Shown: positions 1 to 10,974 of the stretch, in pieces | Numbering within the stretch: the stretch's first letter is position 1 | How the letters are laid out: every line of letters starts with the position of its first letter | Assembly (NCBI GenBank): GCA_034231615.1 | Contig: CM067298.1 | Location: 51,379,832 to 51,443,831 of the forward strand | Length of the DNA: 64,000 bases | Direction of reading: 5' to 3' | Source of the DNA: Meghimatium bilineatum | Taxonomy: Eukaryota > Mollusca > Gastropoda > Stylommatophora > Philomycidae | The notes under the pieces: generated by a model | The model's database searches: none | The model's input: only the letters and a program-made list of their open reading frames with translations | What the model was told of the DNA's origin: nothing | Program-made: the position numbers and the translations under genes

Positions 1-159
1 ACCTCCACTATTGTTTGATGGTTTTAATTTTCTGTTAGTATATTTTCTGACTTATCTTCAATTGCTCGTGTGACTGATTGAAATTTTGCTGTCAGTGATT
101 TGCCCGGTTCAGGAAATGATAGAAATGGGAATTAAAATGGAAAAGGGAAAAAAGTATTT

Positions 160-275
160 CCTTTCCAGAAATATTTGGAGAACACATAACCAAAAGCTGA
201 CTAGGACACTGAGCTTTTACACCCTTAGATGGCTGATGAACCAGCGAGCTGCACATTTATGAGCCCGCCCCCCCC
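160..275 (+). repeat. Repeat family E, 5'-most copy
   Basis: One forward frame reads SRNIWRTHNQKLTRTLSFYT and then LRWLMNQRAAHL before a stop. The same pattern (RNQ.LTGTLS.YTLRWL) is found at 9355-9565 and, in reverse, at 59320-59640, so this is a dispersed repeat that keeps a protein-like frame. The parent element is not recognised. A run of C follows at about 270-284. Confidence 0.5.
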
Positions 276-455
276 CCCCCCCCCAGTGTTATGATGCTGA
301 TACTTGATCAAGAACGAATTACCAAAGACCAATACTGGTGCATGTACCTCTTTCATGTAACACAAGTATATTCTGTACAAGCAACAAAAATATGTACAAC
401 TGGACATGAATTTCAGCTCATTACCTTTACTTTATTTTTCACCATTACCTTTACA

Positions 456-875
456 TGTATACAACATTACCTCTACATATGTACAAGTGGACATGTATAC
501 AACATTACTGTTACATATAAACAAGTCGCCCATGTGTTGCCGGGGCCTGAAATGGGAGCAAAGAATAGCAACACTGTTTACCTTCCACGCATGTCGTAAA
601 AGGCGACTAAGGAGGTTATGGGATGGAGTTGGCTGTCCAATCCCATATAGGGTCAGTGACCCAAAGCCATGCTGAAGTCGGATGTGTCAGGCCGAAAGGC
701 GCAGATATCGTAGCAATGCTGTAAACCATGACACAACGCATTCCGTTCTCCAGACTACATCCTGCTAATCTGCAGAAGTTTGAGAACGAACGCAGAAGAA
801 GAAGAATATGTACAAGTGGACATGTATACAACATTACCTTTACATATGTACAAGTGAACATGTATACATTACCTT
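456..875. repeat. Short minisatellite split by a SINE
   Basis: A unit of roughly 38 bp containing 'acatgtatacaacattacc' and 'tacatatgtacaagtgg' occurs about twice before 530 and about twice after 808. The SINE at 527-808 sits between the two blocks and seems to have inserted into the array. Confidence 0.7.
527..808 (+). mobile_element. SINE1 copy, near full length
   Basis: The copy runs from 'gtgttgccggggcctg', through 'gcatgtcgtaaaaggcgact' and the core 'gctgaagtcggatgtgt', to a GAA-repeat tail (gcagaagaagaagaa). It aligns over its whole length with the reverse-oriented copy at 4329-4603, whose ends are fixed by a target-site duplication. No ORF is expected. It lies in the 3' direction of the PCGF gene. 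Confidence 0.85.
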
Positions 876-1294
876 CAGATATGCACATGAATTTGAGAAA
901 AAACTGCTCAGAGTCAAGAACCAACAGGAACCTAAACAAAATTGGTAAATGTGAGCTTCAATTATCAGCTATGAACTGATGACTGCGCTCTGAGCAGATC
1001 CATATGTGTTCAGTCTTCCCCAGCAAATATGGAAAGATAGGTATGCTAATGGTTCCTGTGGCTCACCTATTCAACAAATTTCTCATTCTACAACAAAGGA
1101 ATTCTTACAGGTTCCACACTTAATATCAAATAACCCAAATCTCAGCCTCTATATGTCACAAACAGCAGTGTCTGTATGCAACAGACACCCATGAAACAGT
1201 CAAAATGTGAGTTTATCTAGTAACAACAATCAGTAAAGTGATATAAATATTAACATGAACAATAAAAACACATGTATGTGACACATAGACTTAC
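876..1294. other. No gene recognised; probable PCGF intron or 3' part
   Basis: AT-rich sequence downstream of the PCGF exon on the minus strand. I looked for the next PCGF exon (the region after the RING) and did not find it. Confidence 0.4.
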
Positions 1295-1447
1295 TCTCAA
1301 AGAGGTTGGGAATAAGCTTGTATACAATATCTTGTAATGTTCTGTCTGGTCTTAACAAAAACAAGGGGTGTGTTTCGTGAACTTTCAACTGACATTGAGG
1401 GCAGTGTTTACAACTCATCAAGTACTTCACTATGCAGCTCTTGCAAA
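1295..1447 (-). CDS. PCGF (PCGF1-like) RING finger protein, second visible exon
   Basis: This minus-strand exon encodes the second half of a Polycomb-group RING finger. It reads CKSCIVKYLMSCKHCPQCQL, then KVHETHPLFLLRPDRTLQDI and VYKLIPNLFE. The CxxC pairs supply the later zinc ligands, and the LQDIVYKL.P.L stretch after the RING is typical of PCGF proteins, which pair with RING1 in PRC1 complexes that ubiquitinate histone H2A in the nucleus. The acceptor is 'ttcttttctag' and the donor 'gaga|gtaagt'. Two bases at the exon start complete the Phe codon begun by the exon at 3287-3389. The TECLHTFCKSCIVKYL pattern favours PCGF1 over BMI1, PCGF3/5 or PCGF6, but paralogue assignment is tentative. 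The following exon was not found. Confidence 0.9.
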
Positions 1448-1521
1448 CTAGAAAAGAAAGTTATTAAAATACAATGACATCCCTAGCAATTACATTATAA
1501 AATGCACATACCAGTAACTAG

Positions 1522-1612
1522 AAAATGTAAACCATGGCACAAGGCATTCTGTTCTCCAGTCTACATCCTACTAATATTAATCTGCAGGAGCTTAAATACA
1601 AATGAAGAAACA
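1522..1612 (+). mobile_element. SINE1 fragment (3' part)
   Basis: Matches the last third of SINE1: 'gtaaaccatggcacaaggca', 'ttctccagtctacatcct' and 'ctgcaggagctt'. It lies in the intron between the two PCGF exons. Confidence 0.7.
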
Positions 1613-1769
1613 TAAGAAACAACAGTCCCTTAGGGACGAAGGCTTGAACTGTACCTTGTCCAGACGATAGATGGCTGATAGGATCATGCTGCTGACTTCA
1701 ACACCACAAGGAAGAAGAATAATGCAAGTTTTGTGTTTCATCAATTATTACTTTTTTATACATTTGATA

Positions 1770-2036
1770 TAAGGATTTTTTATGCATAGCACAATGGTTA
1801 GCACACTGGCATCGCATACAAGTGCTCCTGGGTTCATTCCTCAGTTAAGGCAGAAATGTTTTTCAGACCGCAATGACTCCCAGATCAATCAAGCCTTAAT
1901 TGGCTACCGGATCAGTCGGGAAGTAAAGACTGTGAAGGACAGGAGATGGCTACTGTCCTCATATAGCAGAGCCACTGAAATGTAAGAGCGCTAACATCTT
2001 ACACTCCTACGGCAGTTAAATAATATGGGTTACTTT
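1770..2036 (+). mobile_element. tRNA-derived SINE3, diverged copy
   Basis: A tRNA-like head has an A-box-like 'tagcacaatggttagcac' and a B-box-like 'gggttcattcc'. A long body follows ('gggaagtaaagactgtg', 'ggagatggctact', 'cgctaacatcttacactcct') and the copy ends in 'atgggttacttta'. It aligns throughout with the better copy at 58478-58757. The body resembles the long conserved domains known in some invertebrate SINE families; which one was not checked. Confidence 0.85.
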
Positions 2037-2144
2037 ATAAGTATTTATGGAATCTTCCTTATCACAAGATGTTGCTTTATTGATTGTTATAAAAAAATGT
2101 TTATTCTGTCCATGCAATTTTTTTTTAAATCTTTCATGTAGCAG

Positions 2145-2262
2145 GACGATTACCCGACTAGATTTCAAGCACAATGTAGTTTAGAGAATGAAGATGTCTT
2201 GTGTCACCGTTTTATTCGTGCCAATGATCCGATATATCTGAATTCAGCGGTATGTAAATAAA
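2145..2262 (-). mobile_element. SINE2 fragment
   Basis: 'ctagatttcaagcacaatgt', 'agagaatgaagatgtcttgt' and 'cgttttattcgtgccaatg' match the reverse complement of the SINE2 copy at 14136-14296. It is open in one frame and has splice-like edges, so it can pass for an exon; see the rejected list. Confidence 0.75.
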
Positions 2263-2427
2263 TGTAATTACTAAGATAAAACTCCTGCTGTTAAGATTTT
2301 TTAATATAACATTCCACTTTGACATGTATTTCCTTATTCTCTTCTTCATCTTCCTCTGCATTTGCTCTAGTATATGCTGCTATTTTATAGCAAAGTTTCA
2401 ATATCTGTACCTCTCAGTCTAGCATAT

Positions 2428-2655
2428 CTGATTGAATGTCGTAGGAGGCGACTAAGGAGGTCTTGGGATGGAGTTGGCTGTCCCATTCCATAGAGAGTCA
2501 AAGTGACCCAGAAGTCATGCTGAAGTTGATTGTATCAGGTTGAAAGGTGCAGATATCGCAGCTAAGCTGTACACCATGGCACAATGCATCCCATTCTCCA
2601 GACTATACCCCACTAATCTGCAGGAGTTTTAGACTGAATGCAGAAAAAGAAGCAG
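2428..2655 (+). mobile_element. SINE1 copy, 5' truncated
   Basis: Starts inside the family at 'atgtcgtaggaggcgactaa' and runs through the core 'gctgaagttgattgtatcag' to 'ctgcaggagttttagac' and a weak A/G-rich tail. It is more diverged than the copies at 527 and 49125. Confidence 0.8.
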
Positions 2656-2895
2656 GAGGACATCTGGACACATAGGATATTTGTCTTGTTTCACGGTAAT
2701 TGATAATAAGTGAGCCTGTTGTAAAACTGTATACCGTTTTGTATACTTAACTGTTTTCACTGTTTGTCAACTTAAAGTTGAAACGTTGAAACTCTCTTGT
2801 ATACAGTTATCTGTATTTCTCCCCGTACCAAATAGTCTGATAATCTGTGCATTCATTGTAAAGCTGATCAACCTTGTGTTTTACCTAAATACTCT

Positions 2896-2997
2896 AGTTT
2901 CACTGTGCATGTTATGTTTATTTCTGTTGCACTGTATTTCTTCTATAGTTTCACTGTGCATGTTATGTTTATTTCTGTTGCACTGTATTTCTTCTAT
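2896..2997. repeat. Perfect 51-bp tandem duplication
   Basis: Two adjacent copies of a 51-bp unit beginning 'agtttcactgtgcatgttat' and ending 'atttcttctat'. I saw no differences between them, so the duplication is recent. It is intronic to PCGF. Confidence 0.9.
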
Positions 2998-3286
2998 GTC
3001 CTTGCATTTATCAACTCTTCCTTTGCCACATTTTCTGTTAAGTTTCTCATCTGGGTTTCTATTCTATATTAATTCCATACTTTCTGTAAAAAAGGCATTC
3101 TTTTTTATTTTTCACATCAACACAACACTCCTGTTGTTTTAGTGTTGATATTTTTGGGGGATTTCCTTTGTACTTTTCACTCTCATCATTCAATTTTAAA
3201 TCTAGTTTTAGTGCCACATAAATTTGCCAAAGAAATTATGACAATCAGCAAAGATATTGTTCATAATGAAAGACAACATTTCTTAC

Positions 3287-3389
3287 AAGTGTGCAAGCAT
3301 TCTGTGATTGTTGTAGCATCAATAAAGTAACCACCACAAAGAGAACAAACAACATGTGGATTAATTTCCTGAATCCGAATCTTGATTGT
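3287..3389 (-). CDS. PCGF (PCGF1-like) RING finger protein, first visible exon
   Basis: Reads [20 protein letters not shown] and then [13 protein letters not shown], the first half of a PCGF RING, giving the CxxC pair and the C-x-H ligands. The acceptor is 'gatttattctacag' and the donor 'cacactt|gtaaga'. The single leftover T joins the first two bases of the exon at 1295-1447 to make Phe (LHT-F-CKSC), so the two exons are in phase across an intron of about 1.84 kb. Together they hold all eight zinc ligands. The protein start must lie in a further exon at higher coordinates that I could not identify. The gene reads away from the CSK-like kinase gene at 20988-56026. Confidence 0.9.
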
Positions 3390-3744
3390 CTGTAGAATAA
3401 ATCAGCAATTAAAGTAAAGTAATCAAGCACTTTAATATTATTAGTCAATACATTCCTATTTTTACTAGTGTTTTACTGGGATTCACTGGAGGGGAATAAA
3501 TAATAGTTAACATGACCTTCTATGCATGTCATCATTTGTGCCTTGTGGTGTGTACAACGTAGGGAAGGGAAGTGGATCCCTCATTGCATACAAAATCAAA
3601 GCCAAATGAAATCAACAAATAATAAGCACTAAAAATTCAAAATGGAACATGAAACAACCTCTAGAAAGCAAAGAAGGTCCTTGAGTGAGTCATATTATGG
3701 GTGAGGTTGGCTGTTCCATCTCACAGAGGGTTAAATTCACCCAA
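3390..3744. other. No gene recognised; small SINE1 remnant
   Basis: Sequence upstream of the PCGF exon on its own strand. Around 3680-3740 'gtgaggttggctgttccatc' is a worn piece of SINE1. No N-terminal PCGF exon or promoter could be recognised. Confidence 0.4.
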
Positions 3745-4830
3745 ATGTTGCAAAAAACATTTTATATTATTTTAATAATAATAAAACTCATACAATTTTG
3801 TCAATATGTGATCCCCATGTCAGTCTCCTGCCAAATGTTAATCCTAGGTAGATTTGGTTGCTTTCTTTTCAGGTGTCACACCTGGTATGTAACAGCATTT
3901 GCCTATTGACATCCTGTTTCTATCTCTATCAAGTCGTTCGCTTTCTATGAAGATACTTCCTAGGTACTGGAACTCTTTGACTAATTTATTTTTGTGTTTT
4001 ATTTGGATGTTTAAGTGCTCTGTATATCTTGTTCTTTGAATAGTTTCTGCCTTTTGTGTATAGTAACTTGTGTGTATATGTAGTATTTATTGCATATTCT
4101 GGATAATGAGTTGATGTGAGTTTGCAGTTTTTCTTCATCATCATATATGATGCTTTGATCATCAGCGAAAAGCAATTCAGTGAATTCATTGTTAAATTGT
4201 TCATTCTCTGTTGTTTCGTTATTTATCTCATTTTGTTTCTTTTATAACTCTGTCTATGTAGACGTTGAATAGAATAGGTGACAGCACATATCCCTGTCCG
4301 ACTCCTGTTTTTGTTGTGAATGGTTCTTCTTCTTCTGCTTTCGTTCTCAAACTACTGCAGATTAGCAGGATGTAGTCCGGAGAACGGAATGCGTTGTATC
4401 ATGGTTTACAGCATTGCTGCGATATCTGCGCCTTTTGGCCTGACACATCCGACTTCAGCATGGCTTTGGGTCACTGACCCTATATGGGATGGGACAGCTA
4501 ACTCCATCCCATAACCTCCTTAGTCGCCTTTTACGACATGCGTGGAAGGTAAACAGTGTTGCTATTCTTTGCTCCCCTTTCGGGCCCCGGCAACACACAG
4601 GCAGTGAATGGTTCTTATACTCCATCTGTTGTTCTCACCTTGCTTTGGCTTTTTTTGTTTAATGCTTTGATGTTGTGTAGCAGTTGTCCCTTGATTCCGT
4701 ATATTTCTAGCATTTCCTATAGTATGTCTCTGTTTATTCTGTCAAAGCGCATTTTCATGGTCAACAAAGATGATGTTTAGCTTTTTGTCGTACCTCTTTT
4801 CTCCTTTAGAATTTTGTTAGCCATGTATAT
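3745..4830 (-). mobile_element. Decayed LINE fragment (RT region), split by SINE1
   Basis: In reverse this carries reverse-transcriptase motifs in decayed form: a TG.GQGYVLSPILFNVYIDR match to the RT block containing QG..LSP, followed by a degenerate FADDQS box. Related copies are at 10975-12008 and 9625-10015. The fragment is interrupted at 4329-4603 by a SINE with a clear target-site duplication. Stops and frame changes are frequent, so it is an old copy. Confidence 0.7.
4329..4603 (-). mobile_element. SINE1, full length, with 13-bp target-site duplication
   Basis: A 275-bp insertion flanked on both sides by 'gtgaatggttctt' (4316-4328 and 4604-4616). The GAA-repeat tail lies at the left end, so it is in reverse orientation. 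This copy defines the family boundaries: a head 'gtgtgttgccggggcccg', a middle with 'tcgtaaaaggcgactaagg', a core, and the tail. I see no convincing tRNA-type A and B boxes in the head, so the origin of its promoter is unclear. Confidence 0.92.
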
Positions 4831-5549
4831 ATGGAGCCATACAATGAAGACTGGTACCATGAATGAAAATGGGAAAAATGTGTATCACAGGCTGCATATT
4901 CAGTTGACTACAATAGGAGAAATATTATATCAATAAAAATGATATACTAGTAGTCACATGCAGATCACCTGCCTATGCATGTACCAAAAAGAAGGTTAGA
5001 AACATAATTACAGACATGAAAGAATGGAGAGGATCAGATGTGGAATAAGTAAAATCAAAATTATAAACCTTTAACAAATCAAAATCATGCACTAGTTTAA
5101 CATACAAATATGTATTATATTATATTATATTTCCTTATGCATAATTTCCTCACCATAATGTAGTTAGAAATTTCATAAACAAGTTCAGTGATATTGGTAA
5201 TGTACAAAATGCACACCGATCTGAACATCCTTCAATTTCATAAAAATATGTAACAATATTCAAAACAGAATTATCCAGAGGCCATGTAAATCTTCATGAC
5301 ATGCCTTGAGAACAATGCTGGACACTTCTAGCATGTGCTGTAGAAATAACATCACTGTGCTACACTTTACCCAATACAGGATTGACATGAGCAGCAGTGG
5401 ATAGAAAAAAAACATCCCAATACGAGGAAAAGCATGTGTAGAGCTCAGGCTTGAATGAGTGTTCAAGATGTAAGTGAATGAAACCTCAGTTAAGAGAGCA
5501 AACAACCATAGTCTAACTTGACTGTTAAACATTTCACTATATTGGAAAC
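4831..5549. other. No gene recognised
   Basis: AT-rich sequence without a convincing exon or named repeat. The longest reverse ORF (5260-5532) has no recognisable domain. Confidence 0.4.
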
Positions 5550-5935
5550 AGGCGGCTCACTGTCAAGATAAGAGTCTGTATCCGAGGAAACAGGGGGCAA
5601 TGGACTGTCTAATTACACAAGACAAGTTTGCTGGCAGTGGAACACCTCATACAAGATAGGCATACTTGATCCAAGTCTAGTTCCCCGCTTACCATATCTT
5701 CAGAACCTGTTTTTATGTGCAAAGTCACAGTGGGTGATAAACAGTCCTGACATAGAAGTGACACACACCCGTTGCTTAGCGACAAATAGAAAGGTTGTCA
5801 CAGGCTATGGAAGTTTACCCGAATTAAAAGCATGACGAAAACAGATGTGCTAGGGCTACATGATGAAAAAATCAAACAGTATCACAATGCGCTGCATACT
5901 CCCCTGAAGAAACCACACAAAAATGGTTGTTCATT
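5550..5935 (+). mobile_element. Element P, diverged partial copy
   Basis: Shares ordered blocks with the larger copy at 41431-42600: 'taattacac.agacaagtt', 'cagtggaacacctc', 'aggttgtcacaggctatgg' and 'cagatgtgctagggctac'. No ORF. It is much more worn than the 42-kb copy. Confidence 0.65.
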
Positions 5936-6071
5936 ATCATAGCAGATGCAGAAGGAGATAAACCTAATAAATAATAGGCCCTAATCATCACCATTTACTA
6001 GTTATAAATAAGATTGTATTTCATTCATAAGTTTATAAACTAGGTAAATAAAATATTGGTAAAACTACGGT

Positions 6072-6260
6072 TTAAGTCTTTACTGTGCTGTGCTATAAAT
6101 AGCACACAATGTTAAATTAAAGGATGACATGAGGTCACATCTCTGGACACTAACGACATCAATCACATTTATAATTATCTTTTATAACTAATTTATTTTT
6201 TAATTTATAACTGATTATAACCCTTATTCCTAACCCTAATCTAAATAAATACTAATCTAC
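6072..6260. mobile_element. MITE-T fragment
   Basis: Contains the hallmark 'gtgctataaatagcacac' palindrome, then 'taactaatttattttttaat' and 'cccttattcctaaccctaat', in the same order as the right-hand unit at 15097-15396. Confidence 0.75.
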
Positions 6261-7069
6261 AAACGTACAACGTACCTGCACATAATTACTAAATTAGGAC
6301 CCTATGGAAACTCATATTTTAATATATCCAAAAAAGGATGTCCTGTAACCTACAGTCTACTAATCTACAGTGTAGTGTAGGTAGGCCTACACATATCTTA
6401 TCTAAATACATTCCGAATAATAAGCAGAAGCATGATAAGATTATTTAAATTCTTAAATTGAGATATCTTGACTCGTAGCCTCTAGGGGTTACTCCTGCAT
6501 CATTGTTTTAGATTTTAGGTTCAAATTATCAAGTTATGTAGATATTTCGTGCTACCAACTTTGACTTCGTCAATGACATAGATAGGTCTTACTTATAGAC
6601 ATTGCATTACGGAGCAACCCCCCCCCCCAATAATTATTTATATGCCTTAATTTGACTTAGCACTGCATGATTTACCTCATCCATTTGGTGTATAATCTGA
6701 AATTAATATCACTTTATAGACCAAGTACTCTATATCAATACTTTTCATTGCGTTGCTGCGTTTACGAACTTTTTCCACATAACATTTTAATACTCCTGCT
6801 TTTAAAGGATTGTCTTATAAAATAGTATTCAATCTAAATAACGAAAATTAACTATAATTATATATATTATATATAATGACTAGTGCATTAGTGTTTGATC
6901 GTGAACAACTGGAAATAAAACAACAATCAGCTCTACCTGATCTGCGACGTCCATATTTTTTATGGTCTTGAGATCGGATATAGGCCTAACCAAAAATTGT
7001 AGATAGTAGGCCTATCTGTCTTATGATTACTATCTCACTTCTCCAACCAATGCAGCAGTTTTTGCATAT
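6261..7069. other. No gene recognised
   Basis: AT-rich stretch with a short C run near 6619. No exon, RNA gene or known repeat could be supported. Confidence 0.4.
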
Positions 7070-8645
7070 GACGTTTTTATGAAGGTTTTCAGAATAAAGA
7101 AGAATCTGTAGTTGCAGCGATAGACATAGAAGATGCGTACAATAGAGTTAGTTACGCCCGTCTTGTCGCGACATGCTAAGGAACACGATATCCATCCCTG
7201 GATCATACGCTGGATAGCAAATGTGCTAATCTGTAGAAAAGTTGCTCTGGGGTGCGAGTTATGAAGGTCTGAGATAAGAACAATAGCACCTGGTCTGCCA
7301 CAAGGATCTCCTCTGTTCCCAGTGATGTTTAATGTGTATACGTTGAGAATTGCTCAATTTCAAGCCTCAAGCAATTGTAGAGTTCTAACATAGGCCAACG
7401 CTAATAATATCCTACTATACAACACGGGCAGGAACAGAACAGATATCGCTGACAATGCACAGTGTGGACTAGATCAATTGTCGATATGGTGCAGAACATA
7501 CAATACTGTGATAAATCCCTCGAAAGCAAAGGTCTGGTACTCCCTAAATATTAATCTAGTCAGTGACACACTGCCTGCTGTCAGTTGCATGAGTTCATTC
7601 ATATAAAGAGAACGGGACCTTAAATATCTTAAAATAACCCTTTGATAGAAGTATCTCATTCAACAAACACGTCAAAAATATGATTCAGAAGGCTAAAAGA
7701 GCGATCAGTGTTATCAAGGTTATTGCTACCTTCGACATGTAGCAATGTGTACTGGTTCTGCTTCTACAAGTGATGGTGCTATATGTCATAGATTATGGCC
7801 TCGGCCTACTAACATTGTCACAGACACAAGTCGATAGATTGGGAAGGAAAAGTCCAGAATGAAGCAATGAGAGCGGTACTGGGGACTAGAGATACACCCA
7901 CCTGTGCTATGAGATTTATGCTTGATCTACCCAACATTAGAGTGCAACATCAGGTAGCACAAGTTAGGTCTTACCAGTGATAGACTATAACCACCACCCA
8001 TTTCCCCAAAGCCTAGATGAGTCAAAGGGAAAACTAATCAAGCGTGGCCTATCAAGGATGGCAGAGACTAGAGACACACTGCTAAGAGTATGTGCATTTT
8101 AAGAAATAGGAAAGGGCAGTGAATGGGTGGAAGTAGACACTGAGAATAAATAACTAAAGTAATAATACAACTAGATAAAGCTTATCGAAAATGGACGGGT
8201 GTCAGGGCCCAGGTTACAGTGCATGAACTCGCCCAGCTACACTCGAAACCACAAGACAGTATATACACAGATGGCTCCGTTAACAGAGACACAAATAAAA
8301 GCGGCTGGGATTTTGTTGACTACAGAAACGGCGTGAAGTCGATTGAGAAATCTTTGGCATATTCCACTGTCACATTGAGCATGATGATGGAGATAGAGGA
8401 AGTTACAGCAGCACTTAATTGATTGATAACTGATACATCAACACACTCGGTAATACATACTCTCAAAGCAAGCTGCGCAAGATAGAAAAGTTCAGGCTGA
8501 AAAAAGAATGGTGGGACTTATTGAACAACTCAATTGTCCGGAACATTACATAAATATACTGCCCTGATCATGTTGAGGTCAGAGGAAAAGAGAGAATCGA
8601 GTTATTGGCAGACAGTGCGGCGATAGATGAAACAATGCTGAGAAG
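7070..8645 (+). mobile_element. Decayed LINE, same family as LINE A (RT and RNase H)
   Basis: In shifting forward frames it shows AAIDIEDAYNRVSY (RT block with the first catalytic Asp), GLPQGSPLFPVMFNVYT, and an RNase H segment IYTDGSVNRDTNKSGWDF near 8260. A worn CPDHVEVRGKERIELLADSA near 8560 matches the RNase H block PGHVGIRGNEKADRLA of LINE A. Many stops and shifts mark it as older than LINE A at 29516-37357. The endonuclease part is missing. Confidence 0.8.
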
Positions 8646-8649
8646 ATAT

Positions 8650-9300
8650 CAATCAATCAATAAAACCCATAACCCTTCAGGGTCGTAGGGGTACCACATT
8701 GGAAGCTTCATCACACAGAGTCCTCCAGCGAATTCTATCCTCAGCGATGCGGATGAGTGTGGAAATATCTAGCCCTGTCCATTCCTTGATGTTGTCTGTC
8801 CATGTCTTTATTTGTCGTCCTCTGCTTCTTCCACCCTCGACAGTTCCCTGCAATATTGTTTTTGACAAGGAATCGTGACTGCATACATGTCCGAACCATG
8901 CTAGTTTTCGTCGTTTCACTATTGAAAGCAATGGCTCCTGGACACCTGCACACATCTCTACTTTATTTCTTACGTACACATTGGTCTTATGTTCCCTATA
9001 GGAAATTCGTAGAATTCTTCTGTAGCATTTATACTCGAAAGCCTGTAATCTTCTCTCCATGTCCGCAGTGAGTGTCAAACTCTCACAACCATACAACACA
9101 ACGGAAAGCACCAGCGACCTATACAGTTTGATTTTCACTCCAACACTGATGTTGCTTTTCCAAATCACAGTTAGCCTTGACAAGGACGCTAAATCCATCC
9201 CCAGCCTTATTTTTAGTTCTGCTTTGCATTTACCATCGCTGCATATACTGGATCCGAGGTATTTGAGAAGATATAAAGCAGACTTAAGGCAGTAATACAT
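8650..9300 (-). mobile_element. LINE 3' end (RTE-like C-terminal domain)
   Basis: A 207-codon reverse ORF (8677-9300) reads YLGSSICSDGKCKAELKIRL, VLYGCESLTLTADMERRLQA, KRRKLAWFGHVCSHDSLSKT and GGRSRGRQIKTWTDNIKEWT. This is the thumb/C-terminal segment typical of RTE-like non-LTR elements. The stop is followed by the 3' end 'ccctgaagggttatggg' and a short (TTGA)n tail at about 8650-8665. It is 5' truncated and still open over its whole length, so fairly young. Its 3' end also occurs alone at 15571-15625. Confidence 0.85.
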
Positions 9301-9354
9301 TCATTTCAAGATGAACATTGTGTCAATGAGGCTGAGAGCATACACATACAGAAA

Positions 9355-9565
9355 ATGTCAGAAATGTGAGTATCTAGAGGGGAGGGAAGGAAAAGTAAAT
9401 TTTTGGGAAAGTTCCGAAGATCACGCAATCAACATCTGACTGGGACTCTGAGTCTACATACACTGGGATGGCTGCTGGAACTGAGGGTGGGCACTTACGG
9501 AAATGTCCCACGTGCTGTGAAGTGGAACATCAGTGCTGTAAAGCCAGTTTCTAATCAAGAAGAAT
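9355..9565 (+). repeat. Repeat family E copy
   Basis: One frame reads GKFRRSRNQHLTGTLSLHTL, while the next frame gives CPTCCEVEHQCCKASF before a stop and 'aagaagaat'. It matches the copies at 160-275 and 59320-59640. Its parent element is unknown to me. Confidence 0.55.
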
Positions 9566-9624
9566 AATTCTCCAACCAGAGATGAAGCTGGAAATCAAAA
9601 CACATATAATATCTAACATTTTTA

Positions 9625-10015
9625 TATATCAACACTCTGCTACCAATGTCAGACATGGTCTTTAACAGTCTCGCAGCAAAGTAAAATCGTTACACGTGAA
9701 ATGAAGTGTTTAAGAAAAGCTGTAGTTGTCACTAAGTTAGATAAAATAAGAAATAAAGAAATTAGCGCAAGAATATGTATAATATCATGTATTGAGCATA
9801 TCGAAAGACAGTAATAAAAAGGCCATGTCACCTTGTGAAAATGAACCCAAATCAAATACCAATAAGAGCATATAACCAAAAACTATCCAAATATAGCGCG
9901 AAATGTAGAACAAGGGAACTGTGGATAGAAATTATCAAGACAACCTTGCAAAAAAATAAGACCTCAATGCAATCACGATTTGATGTCCATCCCACGCTAA
10001 TGTTCACAGTAAAGA
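9625..10015 (+). mobile_element. Decayed LINE 3' fragment
   Basis: Forward reading gives TWSLTVSQQSKIVTREMKCL, MNPNQIPIRAYNQK and RELWIEIIKTTLQK. The same segment occurs in reverse within 10975-12008, so both derive from one LINE family. Confidence 0.75.
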
Positions 10016-10084
10016 GAGAGCATACATACTTGCATTACATGCACCAATAATGGAGCGTTGACACTGTATAAGAGGAATGTCCTG

Positions 10085-10520
10085 GAATTACTTCATCAGT
10101 GCCTGCTGGATGCGAATACCGCGATTTATGAAACCTCGAGACTGCTATTTTAAGAATTCGGTATTAAGTGTGGTACTGGACGTCTGCAGGGAGAAACGAG
10201 AAGAATGTTTAGCTAGCAGACCACATGAATATATTTTTTTTAAACAGACTGAAATGGTTCGGCCACCTAATGAGAATGAACCCTTATTGGCCAGCGGCAA
10301 GAGCAATCAACAAGAAAATGGAAAAAGCAAGATACAGAGGAAGACCAAGAAGATGGTGGAGTGAAGGGGTTACCAACATTCTGACACGGCATAGTATTAG
10401 TCCTACTGCATATCAAGTGACCAAACGTGCAATAGCCCGAAAACTGATCGTTATTCAATCCTGCGACGTCTCACAACATAAGCAGAGAAAAACGATAGAA
10501 AGATAAATGGTGTATGATAT
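10085..10520 (+). mobile_element. Decayed LINE 3' fragment
   Basis: Forward frame reads LNRLKWFGHLMRMNPYWPAA and KARYRGRPRRWWSEGV, the WFGH..RM and GRPR.RW signatures of the LINE C-terminal region. It is 5' truncated and lies head-on to the opposite-strand fragment at 10545-10800. Confidence 0.8.
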
Positions 10521-10544
10521 TGACTATTGCCGATGGGGATGATG

Positions 10545-10800
10545 GTCAATATTGGTCCACTCTCATTAAGGTGGCTGAACCTTTTTAGTCTCTGTTTTTC
10601 AATATACCTGTATTTGACCACATATGTTGTTCCAACAGTTCTTGTAATCCTGACATTATTTCTTCTTATTCTGTTTGCTGCTGTTCTTTGACATCTCATT
10701 TCAAACACAGGCTAGTAAGCTTTCTCTCTTGTTCTTTAGCTAGTTCATGTCTGACGTTGATAACACAATGTTGGTATGTAGACACTTGTCTTATTCGAAG
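10545..10800 (-). mobile_element. Decayed LINE 3' fragment
   Basis: Reverse frame reads MFEMRCQRTAANRIRRNNVR and IEKQRLKRFSHLNESG, the same LINE C-terminal segment as at 10085-10520 but on the other strand. Confidence 0.75.
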
Positions 10801-10974
10801 TACAAAGACGAAATTCATAAACATTATCATCATCAAGTGCCACGTCAGATGGCATCGACAGCGATTGAACACCAAACTCTCTAATCTCTAGTATAAGCCT
10901 ATTGTATCAGGATCGATATGGGCTTTGCTACATCATGCTATAATGTATCTAAGAGATAAATCTTCCAGTGTATG

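Noticed and set aside
2146-2252. Exon-like plus-strand frame (DDYPTRFQAQ...RANDPIYLNSA) with AG before and GT after
   Set aside because: The DNA aligns with SINE2 copies at 13911-14020 and 14136-14296, so the open frame and splice-like edges are chance features of a repeat.
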